Positions 32,744 to 41,387 of a stretch of 64,000 nucleotides of DNA are shown piece by piece (position 1 is the first letter of the stretch; each line of letters opens with the position of its first letter). The position numbers and the translations under genes were made by a program. The DNA comes from Cellvibrio zantedeschiae (GTDB lineage Bacteria; Pseudomonadota; Gammaproteobacteria; Pseudomonadales; Cellvibrionaceae), in contig NZ_BMYZ01000003.1 in assembly GCF_014652535.1 (NCBI RefSeq), forward strand, positions 454,863 to 518,862. Direction: 5' to 3'. A model generated the notes under the pieces. It saw only the letters and a program-made list of their open reading frames with translations. It was not told the DNA's origin and ran no database searches.

Positions 32744-34828
32744 TTAAAAACCTTCGCTACGAATGTTCCAGGTTTTTGGAAAGCCTGTGTAGTCGCCTGT
32801 CTGCGGATTTTTTTCCAACATTATGGCGACCGCGCTCAACAAAGATGCGTTGGCGGGAAGATAAACGGCGAGATCTGCGCCCACTTGTGGGCAATGGCCG
32901 TTGTTCAAGTAGTAATTATTTTTACTATCTTTCAATAACAATTGCACGGCTTGCTCCGGGCGATTTAAACGCGCGGCGGTCATGGCCAACATAGGATAAT
33001 CCCAGCCCCAAATTTTTGTATCGAATGCCCAATGTTTTAACACGGCATCCAAAGTGTTATTCATTACTTTTTGGTCAACATGAGCATCGTTAAAAAATGC
33101 GGTGGGTGCAAGCATGCTGGGATGATCTTCACGACTCGCTGCATTATCAAAGGTATCCGGAATGGATTCCATGGCAACATATTTTCCATCTTTAATTGGT
33201 AGCGCCGATAATAACTCCAATTGCTTTTGCCATTGCGCATTTACAGGTAAACCCTGGCGTACACGCCACGCTTGTGCAATTTCAAGTCCGTAACGCCAAT
33301 AAGCCAATTCATAAGTCGGGTTGCGGCTTTGGGTGGGCGTGTAAATTTCTTGCGCAATCCAGATAGGTGCGTTTAATTCGAAACGATTTTTAACTTTATC
33401 CCAAGTCAGCATCGACGACATGGCTTGCGCGGTTTCTTCTACTAGCGCGGCGTATTTTTGCATCACTTTATCGCGTGAATTTTTATTGCCAGATTTGGTA
33501 AACAATAATTCTGCCAGATGAATTGCGTGAGGTTGATTCCAAATAATTAAGGCGTTACCACCGGGGCTCTCGCGTCCCTCCGGCCCTACCATTTTTGGCC
33601 AGCGTGCGCCTTCAAGACCTCTTTTTTTTGCGATATCGCGTGCAACATCCAAGTGTTTCAGGTACCAATCAAAAATAGGTTGTGCAGATTCGCTGCGGTT
33701 CCAGAGAATCCAATGGGAATAACTAAGCCATGCCATTTCGGTGTGAAATTTTCCGTACCAGGAACTCGCCGTTAAGCCGGTTTCTTGCGTAGGAATGTTT
33801 GCGCGTGCCTGGGTTGCAAGCACATATTGCGATAGCAGAATACGACGTTGCAATTCTGTTGCCTGTGAATCTGTGTTTTGCGTTAAATCGACAAAAGCGC
33901 CGGACTTCCAATAGCCTTGCCAGAAATGTTTGGCAGATTGCGCTGTGTCAGCAAAAGCCAGTGATTTTATTTTGGCATTTACCGACTCCACATATTCCAC
34001 GGTAAATTCAAACGACTCTTTATTACTAGCCGGTGTGAGTTCAATGTTGTGCGCAGAAAGTTGTCTTAGACTTGCCTGGCCTTTCCACTGGACGACTATA
34101 GAGAAAACTTCATCGTCTACTTTGCGTTCAAGTACGAGCTGTTGTTTGGATTCTTTGATTATGCGCGTGCTGTGTTCGTCGTCGCGAAGCCAATCCATGT
34201 TCGGGGTGTTTTTTACGGCGAAGTCATAACCGCGCGGAAAACGAAATTGCACAGTCAATCGCGCATTTTTATTCAGTGGCGATTTAAGTTGGAAAGCAAC
34301 GGCATCACGATTTGCGTGAGCTGCGCTTGTAACTAAAACAGGTTGGTTAGTTAATTCATAACGGCTGGTTAATTTGCCATTCCATAAATCCAATTGCTGA
34401 TTGATGTTGGATATTTTATTGGGATCTACTTTTTGCCCATCCAACAAAAGACTAATTTGTCCCAAAGGTAAATCGTGGGGATTTTGCCGTAACCATTGGG
34501 CAGCAGGTGTATTGGTTTGGGTGGGGAATTTAATGGTGCGCTCGTAAGCTTGGTATTCTTCATCGGCCTCGGCGAGTTGGTGCACATTAGAGCCTTTGTT
34601 GTGCCACGCCCAGCGCGCTTTGGTTTCCAGCGGAAAACCTGCGGAAAAATATTCATCACCAAAACTTTGAAATCCTGTTACGTCTGCAGTGAATGCAAAT
34701 TTTCCGTTGCCCAAGGTGAAAGGGCTTTTCATATCAACACTTTTTACAGCGGGTGAAAAAGCAGACACAATTTTTTGGCGGTTTATGGCATCGGCGTTAG
34801 TATTCCAACTCAACATACAAAGCAACAC
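32744..34828 (-). CDS. Exported six-hairpin glycosidase-like enzyme (family not assigned)
   Basis: The readable frame gives 694 residues. The N-terminal 280 or so are a beta-sandwich (SPFTLGNGKFAFTADVTGFQ near the start), then a helical domain like an (alpha/alpha)6 barrel with HTEMAWLSYSHWILWNR, MVGPEGRESPGGNALIIWNQ and WGWDYPMLAMTAARLNRP. The layout resembles GH65/GH95/GH78-type clan members, but I cannot assign a family. The frame has no good start: in-frame codons begin inside a signal peptide. An ATG at 34892 in another frame would supply the missing N-terminus if a 10-A run (34863-34872) had one base fewer. It sits downstream of the TonB receptor in the rhamnose locus, so it probably acts on an imported oligosaccharide. 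Confidence 0.72.
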   Translation of the reverse strand: MLLCMLSWNTNADAINRQKIVSAFSPAVKSVDMKSPFTLGNGKFAFTADVTGFQSFGDEYFSAGFPLETKARWAWHNKGSNVHQLAEADEEYQAYERTIKFPTQTNTPAAQWLRQNPHDLPLGQISLLLDGQKVDPNKISNINQQLDLWNGKLTSRYELTNQPVLVTSAAHANRDAVAFQLKSPLNKNARLTVQFRFPRGYDFAVKNTPNMDWLRDDEHSTRIIKESKQQLVLERKVDDEVFSIVVQWKGQASLRQLSAHNIELTPASNKESFEFTVEYVESVNAKIKSLAFADTAQSAKHFWQGYWKSGAFVDLTQNTDSQATELQRRILLSQYVLATQARANIPTQETGLTASSWYGKFHTEMAWLSYSHWILWNRSESAQPIFDWYLKHLDVARDIAKKRGLEGARWPKMVGPEGRESPGGNALIIWNQPHAIHLAELLFTKSGNKNSRDKVMQKYAALVEETAQAMSSMLTWDKVKNRFELNAPIWIAQEIYTPTQSRNPTYELAYWRYGLEIAQAWRVRQGLPVNAQWQKQLELLSALPIKDGKYVAMESIPDTFDNAASREDHPSMLAPTAFFNDAHVDQKVMNNTLDAVLKHWAFDTKIWGWDYPMLAMTAARLNRPEQAVQLLLKDSKNNYYLNNGHCPQVGADLAVYLPANASLLSAVAIMLEKNPQTGDYTGFPKTWNIRSEGF

Positions 34829-34950
34829 TAGCGAATACCAAGTGGATTTCGCACCTACTGGATTTTTTTTTTGCGTTGGGTTGAGGAGCCATTCCGATAT
34901 CCACTAAATAGTTAAGCCTAGTGTAATGCGAATAATAAATTTGTCGCGAA

Positions 34951-34983
34951 TAAAAAGGTAACCCGCTTTTTAGAGCGGGTTAC
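34951..34983 (-). terminator. Rho-independent terminator of the TonB receptor gene
   Basis: GTAACCCGCT (34958-34967 on plus) pairs with AGCGGGTTAC (34974-34983). On the minus strand the hairpin is followed by CCTTTTTA. It separates the receptor from the glycosidase gene. Confidence 0.8.
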
Positions 34984-35002
34984 AAGTGGGGTCTAGCAAA
35001 AA

Positions 35003-38000
35003 TTAAAACTTGGCATTGATACCAATGAAATACTCTTGCCCGAGTACGTCATAAGTTGCGGGATAAGTATTTGCACGAATTTGCGCGCTACCTACCACTG
35101 GTGGATCATTGTCGAGGACGTTGTTGATACCGCCATACAACTGAATGTTTTCCATCACATTGGCAGTGAAAGAAATATCCAGATATTGCTGGGAAGGTAA
35201 TTTTGGATACACCAAGGTGCTAAGCGCCGGCGCTGTTTTGCCGAGGCGTGTTGGCAATACATGGGTATCTATAGTGACGGCACTCATATAGCGGTGACGC
35301 AGGCTAAATGAGTAATTGTCCAAGGCCCAGGTAATGCGAGTGGTGCCGCGATATTCCGGGATTGGTTCGCCACAGGTTGCCCCGTAAGAACCTACACAGT
35401 GGTTGATAACATTCGGGAACGCCTGCACAGGTGTGAGCGAGAAATCATCGGTGTAAGTCCAATCGGTTCCCACATCGATTTTGCTGTTACTGAGTTCAAA
35501 GCTGTAACGCATCGCCAAATCCACACCAGAGGTTTCCAGCGCGCCGGTGTTGGCCTGGCGAATTTGCACGGCATTGCTATCGGTAATTGCGCCTGTGTTG
35601 CCGTCGCGATGAACCGCTTTACAGAATTCGCTATTTGCATCCTTGATCACGTTGTAACAGAGGTTGAGGGTATTGTTGAGGCCGCCGCCCAAGGTGGCGA
35701 TAGCACCGTCCAAGGTGATATCGAAATAATCCAGGCTCAAGCGCAGGTTAGGCAGGGCAGATGGAGTAATAACAACACCCAGGGTTTTGGTGTCCGAGGT
35801 CTCTTCACCCACGTTGGGGTTGCCACCAAAATCCGCTGGAATAATGGTGTTGGGCTGCACGCCCGCTGTGAACACTTGTGATGTAGGAACACCGGTGGCT
35901 TCGCAGACGGCGCGAACATCGGCAGTTTGCTGGGATGCGGGTTGTTTGCTGGAACATGGATCTGTCGCTGTCTCCACTGAACGACGCAAGCCGCCAAACA
36001 ATTCAGCCATATTGGGCGCACGTATGGCGCGTTGGAATTGGCCGCGGAATGCTAAGTCATCATTAACTTGCCATTCCAAACCACCTAAATAAGTTGCCGC
36101 CCCGCCAATCCCGGACAAGCTGTAATCTGAATAACGGAAGGCTGCGTTGGCGGTAAGGTTTTTAATGGCCGTGACATCTTTAACCAGAGGTACGCGCATT
36201 TCAGAGAATATCTCTTTAACGCTCAGGCTGCCGCCGGTCGGTAAACCTGCGTTAAAGCCCACGACATCGCCGGAGGATAAATAAGTATCTGGCGAATATT
36301 GCGCGCTGGTACTGCGCCATTCTGTACCCACCGCAAAACCGACTGCGCCTGCAGGCAATTGGAATAAATCACCGGAAATGCTGGCCGCAAATACTTTCAT
36401 GCTGGCTTCGGTGGTATTTTTTGCGCTGATTCTGATGGCCTTCGCACAGGCTTCATCTACATTCAACCCGAACACATTACACACGGGCTTGTTGCTGCCG
36501 TTGCTGAGAAGCGCCGCTTGTAATTGGCTGCGCGATAAAGCATTGAACAGATCTTCGGTGGTGTCGGTTTTGGCGTAGGTGTAATAAACGTCGTAGTTGA
36601 GGTTGCTCAGGAAGTTATTGGAGTAACTGCCCAACTCACCTTTTATACCCAAGGCACCGCGGAATACATCGCGCTCGGTTTCCGAGCGGCGCTTACCCAC
36701 TTCGCTGTAACGTTTGCCCAAAGTGACCATCGCCAAACCGTCGCCTGCAACTGTGGTGCGCGAGGTGGAGCCACTAGTGACTTTGGTGCTGCCGGTTTCG
36801 CGCAAATCCAGTTGGTTGAGCACTTCCTGCATGCCTGCGGACAGGTAAGGATTGTTCACGTTTAACAGGGTGGTGGTGCCTACGTTGCTGGGTGCGAGCT
36901 GTGCGTCTACGGTATTTTCGCTGTAGTGCAACTCAAGGTAACCGGTAGCCTTCTCGCTAAAGTCGTAATGGCTGAAGAGGTTCGCCATTACACGTTCTTG
37001 CGGAATAATCAGGTAGTTGTCTGGCCCGAGGTTGAAGCGATCTTGCGGGTCCAGAGCTGCGCGTGCGGTTTTACCGGTGTTATCAAAAGTCACACCGAAG
37101 GCGCCAAAGTTACCTATGCCCGCTCCCGTATAAGCTGCATTCAAAGCAGCGTTGGATTGCGCCGAACCGGGTAAAGGAATACCGGAAATGCGCGACGCCG
37201 GAATATCACCACTGCCGCCGCGTACAAAACCGAGCTCGCCACCTGCGCTTACACAACTGGCAAGTGATGCGTTAAACACGTCGCCCGCACTGTGATCAGT
37301 ACCGCTGCCTTTCACTACGCAACCGTCAGAGAGCGAATCAAATGCAAAATCACCGCGCTCGCCACGGGTAATGCCGCCGCGCGTGAGCTTGTTAATGGAG
37401 ATAACCGCGTTACCGCGACCTTCGTCAAAGTTAGTGCCGGCGGTGATATCGAAACTGTAGTTGCCGGTACCGGTGGGGCTATCTGCACCGTATTGTGCAT
37501 TGAGCTCTACACCTTCAAAGTCATCACGCATGATGAAGTTGACCACACCGGTGATGGCATCGGAGCCGTAAACAGCAGAGGAGCCGCCGGTGACAATCTC
37601 GGTTCGCTCAATCAATGCGGAAGGAATGGTATTCAGGTCGGTGACTTGTTCCGGCCCATGGATCGCAAAGCGGCGACCATTGACCAACACGAGATTGCGG
37701 GTAGCGCCGAAGCCGCGCAAGTTGACGTCAGCCGTACCTCCGGGAACTGTATTGGCAGAGGCGCCGCCGTTGGTGGAAGCCACAAACTGGGGCGATTTAG
37801 CTAGCTGTTCTTCCACGTTGATTTTGCCGGACAGCTTGATGTCCTCGGCGCTGATAACGGATACGGGGGTGGATGCATCAAAACCATCGCGCTTGATGCG
37901 CGAACCTGTTACCACAACTTCTTGCACGTCGCCGGCAGTTTCACCATTGGGCGCGGCATACAAAATGGGGCTCAGGAGTGAGGCACACAGAACGCTTAAA

Positions 38001-38056
38001 CCGCCGATGCCTCCCAATAAATTAGTGTGATCTGAGCTGGAACGATTCTTTTTCAT
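35003..38056 (-). CDS. TonB-dependent outer membrane receptor
   Basis: The product is 1017 residues. The signal peptide ends near residue 34 (LYAA). The TonB box region is EVVVTGSRIKRDGFD. The plug domain (about 45-165) has NLRGFGATRNLVLVNGRR and GGSSAVYGSDAITGVVNFI. A 22-strand barrel follows, ending YFIGINAKF with the terminal Phe that outer membrane assembly needs. The GSRIKR type plug is common in carbohydrate-uptake receptors of Cellvibrio, Xanthomonas and Caulobacter relatives. It is divergent from an IclR regulator, with two operator copies between them, so it probably imports the glycan or rhamnoside that feeds this locus. Its own terminator follows. Confidence 0.94.
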   Translation of the reverse strand: MKKNRSSSDHTNLLGGIGGLSVLCASLLSPILYAAPNGETAGDVQEVVVTGSRIKRDGFDASTPVSVISAEDIKLSGKINVEEQLAKSPQFVASTNGGASANTVPGGTADVNLRGFGATRNLVLVNGRRFAIHGPEQVTDLNTIPSALIERTEIVTGGSSAVYGSDAITGVVNFIMRDDFEGVELNAQYGADSPTGTGNYSFDITAGTNFDEGRGNAVISINKLTRGGITRGERGDFAFDSLSDGCVVKGSGTDHSAGDVFNASLASCVSAGGELGFVRGGSGDIPASRISGIPLPGSAQSNAALNAAYTGAGIGNFGAFGVTFDNTGKTARAALDPQDRFNLGPDNYLIIPQERVMANLFSHYDFSEKATGYLELHYSENTVDAQLAPSNVGTTTLLNVNNPYLSAGMQEVLNQLDLRETGSTKVTSGSTSRTTVAGDGLAMVTLGKRYSEVGKRRSETERDVFRGALGIKGELGSYSNNFLSNLNYDVYYTYAKTDTTEDLFNALSRSQLQAALLSNGSNKPVCNVFGLNVDEACAKAIRISAKNTTEASMKVFAASISGDLFQLPAGAVGFAVGTEWRSTSAQYSPDTYLSSGDVVGFNAGLPTGGSLSVKEIFSEMRVPLVKDVTAIKNLTANAAFRYSDYSLSGIGGAATYLGGLEWQVNDDLAFRGQFQRAIRAPNMAELFGGLRRSVETATDPCSSKQPASQQTADVRAVCEATGVPTSQVFTAGVQPNTIIPADFGGNPNVGEETSDTKTLGVVITPSALPNLRLSLDYFDITLDGAIATLGGGLNNTLNLCYNVIKDANSEFCKAVHRDGNTGAITDSNAVQIRQANTGALETSGVDLAMRYSFELSNSKIDVGTDWTYTDDFSLTPVQAFPNVINHCVGSYGATCGEPIPEYRGTTRITWALDNYSFSLRHRYMSAVTIDTHVLPTRLGKTAPALSTLVYPKLPSQQYLDISFTANVMENIQLYGGINNVLDNDPPVVGSAQIRANTYPATYDVLGQEYFIGINAKF

Positions 38057-38310
38057 AGCCTCTCTTTTCCTTTGAATTAGTTATTAATCTCGCCGCCCCT
38101 GCTTGGTGCCGAGCGTGGCTGCAATCTGTCAGGTTGAGCAACTGCTAAAACGCGTAAAGCCTGGAGGAACCGACCGAACTGTGACCAGGTTATTAAGGGG
38201 CTTTTGCTGCAGAGCGCCTGCTTGCCTTATTTTTACTCTTATGGTCATCGCTTCACCGCGCTACACTAGGTGTCTAACGCTATAGGCGAACACAAACTAA
38301 AAAATCGTCG

Positions 38311-38337
38311 TTTCACACTATGGGATTTAATCCTATA
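38311..38337. promoter_or_regulatory. IclR-regulator operator, site 1
   Basis: On the minus strand this 27-base site matches site 2 (43834-43860) at 24 positions, with palindromic core GGATTAAATCC followed by CATAGTGTGAAA. It lies between the divergent TonB receptor and IclR genes. Confidence 0.75.
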
Positions 38338-38413
38338 GATTGAAACAAAATACGTCAATGCTATACGTTGAATATTATCTATGCGCGTTTTTTGATTGAC
38401 ATAGGCCATAAAA

Positions 38414-38436
38414 TTCCACAATATGAAACTCAATCC
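38414..38436. promoter_or_regulatory. IclR-regulator operator, site 3 (weaker)
   Basis: TTCCACAATATG followed by AAACTCAATCC matches site 1 at 17 of 23 and site 2 (reversed) at 18 of 23 bases. It ends 15 bases before the regulator start, so it could give autoregulation. Confidence 0.58.
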
Positions 38437-38451
38437 CTTTAGGTGAGACAA

Positions 38452-39255
38452 ATGCAGGAACATGAAACCAATAACGAATCGGGTGAAGAAGCTAAGGGAA
38501 AGGGCCTTTCAGGGGCGCAAACTCTCATTCGCGGCTTGGAAATTTTGTCGGTAGTCGCCAATGGCACCGGTAATTTGCAGGATATCGCCAATGCTTTAGG
38601 GCTATCGCGCTCAACCGCGCACCGGCTTGCCAACACCATGGTTGAACAACGGTTTCTGAATTTCACTCCGCGTATTGGTTACAGCCTGGGCGCAAAATTA
38701 ATTGAGCTTGGGCATAAATCATCCCAGCAAATGAGCTTGCCCCGGGTTGCCTACGAGCACATCGCACTCCTCGCCTCCGCTACTGGCGATACGGTGCACT
38801 TGGGGGTGTTGGATAATGACAGCGCGCTCTATCTGGACAAAATTCCCGGTTCGCGCCGCATTGAAATCAGCTCGCGCATTGGCGAGCGCCAGCCGCTCAG
38901 TTCTACCGGGTTGGGGAAAGCATTGTTGCTCGACCATTCCAAAACGCAGCTGGAAGCCATTTATAACCGCGAGCAAAGCCAGTACCACACCAATTTGGAA
39001 AGCTGGCTGGAGCGGATGGATGCATATAGCCGCCAGGGCTGTGCATTTGACCTGGAAGAAAACGAAGACCGCATTCGCTGCGTAGCGGCGCCTATTCGCA
39101 ATGCGGGCGACAAAATTATTGGTTCAATTAGCGTTGCCTCGGCGGCCCAGTACATGGACGACGAGCGCATGAATGAACTGAGGGAAAGCGTTATTGCTAC
39201 GGCGAAAGCCATCTCCGCTGAATACGGATGGAGTGAAAAATCCGTCACTAAATAA
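38452..39255 (+). CDS. IclR family transcriptional regulator, probable rhamnose regulator
   Basis: The product is 267 residues from the ATG at 38452, preceded by AGGTGAG. The winged-helix domain (about 20-85) has LQDIANALGLSRSTAHRLANTMV. The IclR effector domain (about 90-260) has DTVHLGVLDNDSALYLDKIPG, PLSSTGLGKALL and RCVAAPIRNAGDKIIGSISVA, as expected. It is divergent from the TonB receptor, followed after 29 bases by the rhamnose dehydrogenase gene, and flanked by matching operator copies, one of which recurs before rhmD. It probably senses rhamnose or a pathway intermediate; whether it activates or represses is not shown. Confidence 0.9.
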   Translation: MQEHETNNESGEEAKGKGLSGAQTLIRGLEILSVVANGTGNLQDIANALGLSRSTAHRLANTMVEQRFLNFTPRIGYSLGAKLIELGHKSSQQMSLPRVAYEHIALLASATGDTVHLGVLDNDSALYLDKIPGSRRIEISSRIGERQPLSSTGLGKALLLDHSKTQLEAIYNREQSQYHTNLESWLERMDAYSRQGCAFDLEENEDRIRCVAAPIRNAGDKIIGSISVASAAQYMDDERMNELRESVIATAKAISAEYGWSEKSVTK

Positions 39256-39284
39256 ATCTATCAATACAACAAGGCAGGCTGTGA

Positions 39285-40061
39285 ATGTTGTTGCAAGGCA
39301 AAAGAGTTTTAGTCACCGGCGGCACTCACGGTATTGGCCGCGCAACGGCATTGATGGTTGCGGCCCAAGGTGCAGATGTTGGTATTAATGATCTTCAAAA
39401 CGGTGACGCTGCTGCCAGCCTTGTGCAAGAAATTCAGGCTATGGGCCGCCGCGCATTTTTTCATGCGGGTGATGTTGCAGATCCCCAAGTTGCCACGGAT
39501 TTTATTGCAGCGGCCGTAAAAAATTTTAATGGTGTGGACGTGTTTGTCTCCAACGCTGGCATTTGCCCCTTCCACAGTTTTTTAGAAATGCCTATCGAGA
39601 CCTTGCGCCGCACTATGGATGTAAATCTGCTCGGCGCCTACACCATGTGCCAGGCTGCCGCGCAACAAATGGTTAGCCAGGGTAAAGATTCCCAAGGTCG
39701 CGGCGGTTCTATTATTGCAATCAGTTCCATTTCGGCGTTGGTGGGCGGTGAAATGCAAACCCACTACACACCAACCAAAGCAGGCGTACATTCGCTTATG
39801 CAATCCACGGCCATCGCATTGGGAAAATATGGCATACGCTGCAACTCGGTGATGCCTGGCACAATCCAAACTGACATCAACAAAGACGATTTAAGTAATC
39901 CCGAAAAACGTGCCTATATGGAAAAACGAATTCCACTCGGGCGCTTGGGGGTGCCAGAAGATATTGCCAAGGTAGTAGTATTTTTAGCATCAGATCTTGC
40001 GGACTATGTGACGGGTGCTTCGGTACTTGCAGATGGCGGGATGTTTGTAAATTTGCAGTGA
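39285..40061 (+). CDS. L-rhamnose 1-dehydrogenase (SDR family)
   Basis: The product is 258 residues. The cofactor loop is TGGTHGIGRA, the catalytic Ser is in ISSISALVGG, and the YxxxK is YTPTK. The segments AGICPFHSFLEMP, GGEMQTHYTPTKAGVHSLMQ and PGTIQTDINKDDLS closely match the L-rhamnose 1-dehydrogenases described in Azotobacter and Sphingomonas (LRA1), better than general SDRs. It would oxidise L-rhamnose to the lactone using NAD(P)+. It lies 29 bases after the IclR gene and precedes the lactate dehydrogenase gene. Confidence 0.87.
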   Translation: MLLQGKRVLVTGGTHGIGRATALMVAAQGADVGINDLQNGDAAASLVQEIQAMGRRAFFHAGDVADPQVATDFIAAAVKNFNGVDVFVSNAGICPFHSFLEMPIETLRRTMDVNLLGAYTMCQAAAQQMVSQGKDSQGRGGSIIAISSISALVGGEMQTHYTPTKAGVHSLMQSTAIALGKYGIRCNSVMPGTIQTDINKDDLSNPEKRAYMEKRIPLGRLGVPEDIAKVVVFLASDLADYVTGASVLADGGMFVNLQ

Positions 40062-40160
40062 TTTTTATTTTTTACAATGACACTAGATCCCTGCGGGGAT
40101 TACGGCAAAAAAAGATAAATAAAATTAGAAACTAAGTTTTGTGAGAGAAAACTACAACAA

Positions 40161-41306
40161 ATGATCCTGGCCAATATCGAAGATTACCGAACACTCGCAC
40201 GCAAACGCTTGCCGCATTTTTTATTTGAATATATCGACGGCGGCGCCTTTAGTGAAACTACGTTGCGCAACAACAGTGCCGATTTGCAAACTATCGCTTT
40301 GCGTCAGCGAGTGCTGCGCGATGTTTCCTCCGTATCAACCGCTACGACTTTGTTTGGAAAAGAATATGCCATGCCCTTGGGTTTATCGCCCATAGGTATC
40401 GCCGGTTTAAACGCGCGGCGCGGTGAAGTACAAGCAGCACAAGCGGCGGAAGAAGCAGGTGTACCTTTTTGTCTTTCAACAGTGTCGGCCTGTGCAATTG
40501 ATGAAGTGCGTGCAGCGGTAAATAATCCCATCTGGTTTCAGTTGTACATGATTAAAGATCGCGGATTTTTGCGCGAGATTTTAGCGCGCGCAAAAGCAGC
40601 GGGAACCGATACTTTGTTATTTACGGTTGATATGCCGGTGCCTGCAACACGCTACCGCGATATGCGATCCGGTTTATCGTCCGGCACTATATTGCAACGT
40701 AAAATTACGCGCGCACGGCAGGTACTTATGCGTCCACAATGGGCGTGGGATGTCGGATTGTTTGGTCGTCCGCACACGCTCGGTAATATTGCGCCCGTGT
40801 TAGGTGATAACGCGGGGATTGATGAATTTTGGAGTTGGCTTGCACAAAATTTTGATCCAACAGTCACTTGGGCGGATATAGATCGCATTCGCGCAGAGTG
40901 GGACGGAAAATTTATTATCAAAGGTATTCTGGATTCGGAAGACGCCAAGCAAGCGGCATCAATAGGCGCAGATGGCATTATTGTTTCCAATCACGGTGGT
41001 CGACAATTGGATGGCGCCCTGTCATCCATTCGTGCATTGCCAGACATTGCTGATGCCGTGGGCAATGACCTCGGTATTATTTTAGACAGCGGTGTACGCA
41101 GCGGACTTGATGTCGTACGTGCACTCGCACTCGGTGCAAATTTTGTAATGATTGGACGACCTTGGGTTTATGCTTTGGCGGCGCGCCAGAAAAAAGGTGT
41201 GCGGGAAATATTGGATATTTTTAAAAACGAAATGCGCGTTGCAATGGCGCTCTCTGGCAATACATCGGTCAACACAATTAAACGTGACAGTTTGGTAAAT
41301 TTATAA
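40161..41306 (+). CDS. lldD: FMN-dependent L-lactate dehydrogenase
   Basis: The product is 381 residues with the FMN-dependent alpha-hydroxy-acid dehydrogenase pattern: FLFEYIDGGAFSETTLRNN at the start, GLSPIGIAGLNARRGE, FTVDMPVPATRYRDMRSGLS, the active-site VSNHGGRQLDG with catalytic His, and the FMN phosphate site ILDSGVRSGLDVVRAL. It matches membrane-associated LldD, which passes electrons from L-lactate to quinone. In this locus it makes sense because the last step of the rhamnose pathway releases L-lactate plus pyruvate. It lies between the rhamnose dehydrogenase and GH31 genes. Confidence 0.92.
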   Translation: MILANIEDYRTLARKRLPHFLFEYIDGGAFSETTLRNNSADLQTIALRQRVLRDVSSVSTATTLFGKEYAMPLGLSPIGIAGLNARRGEVQAAQAAEEAGVPFCLSTVSACAIDEVRAAVNNPIWFQLYMIKDRGFLREILARAKAAGTDTLLFTVDMPVPATRYRDMRSGLSSGTILQRKITRARQVLMRPQWAWDVGLFGRPHTLGNIAPVLGDNAGIDEFWSWLAQNFDPTVTWADIDRIRAEWDGKFIIKGILDSEDAKQAASIGADGIIVSNHGGRQLDGALSSIRALPDIADAVGNDLGIILDSGVRSGLDVVRALALGANFVMIGRPWVYALAARQKKGVREILDIFKNEMRVAMALSGNTSVNTIKRDSLVNL

Positions 41307-41387
41307 ATCCATAATCCTGTGTCGCTGAGCGGAAATTACAGGAGCTTTAAATTTACCGAACATAAATGAAAATTATGAGTGAGAGCA

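Noticed and set aside
32614..32994. Rightward open frame of 126 codons before the glycosidase stop
   Set aside because: The larger part lies opposite conserved glycosidase C-terminal sequence, with no recognisable protein features.
35399..35881. Long rightward open frame (160 codons) opposite the TonB receptor gene
   Set aside because: It mirrors the receptor gene codon pattern on the other strand, with no ribosome-binding site or recognisable protein; the same applies to the open frame at 37292-37804.
40087..40100. ATCCC-TGCG-GGGAT hairpin as another copy of the dispersed repeat
   Set aside because: It shares only the short GGGAT core and lacks the GGGAG ends that define the family.
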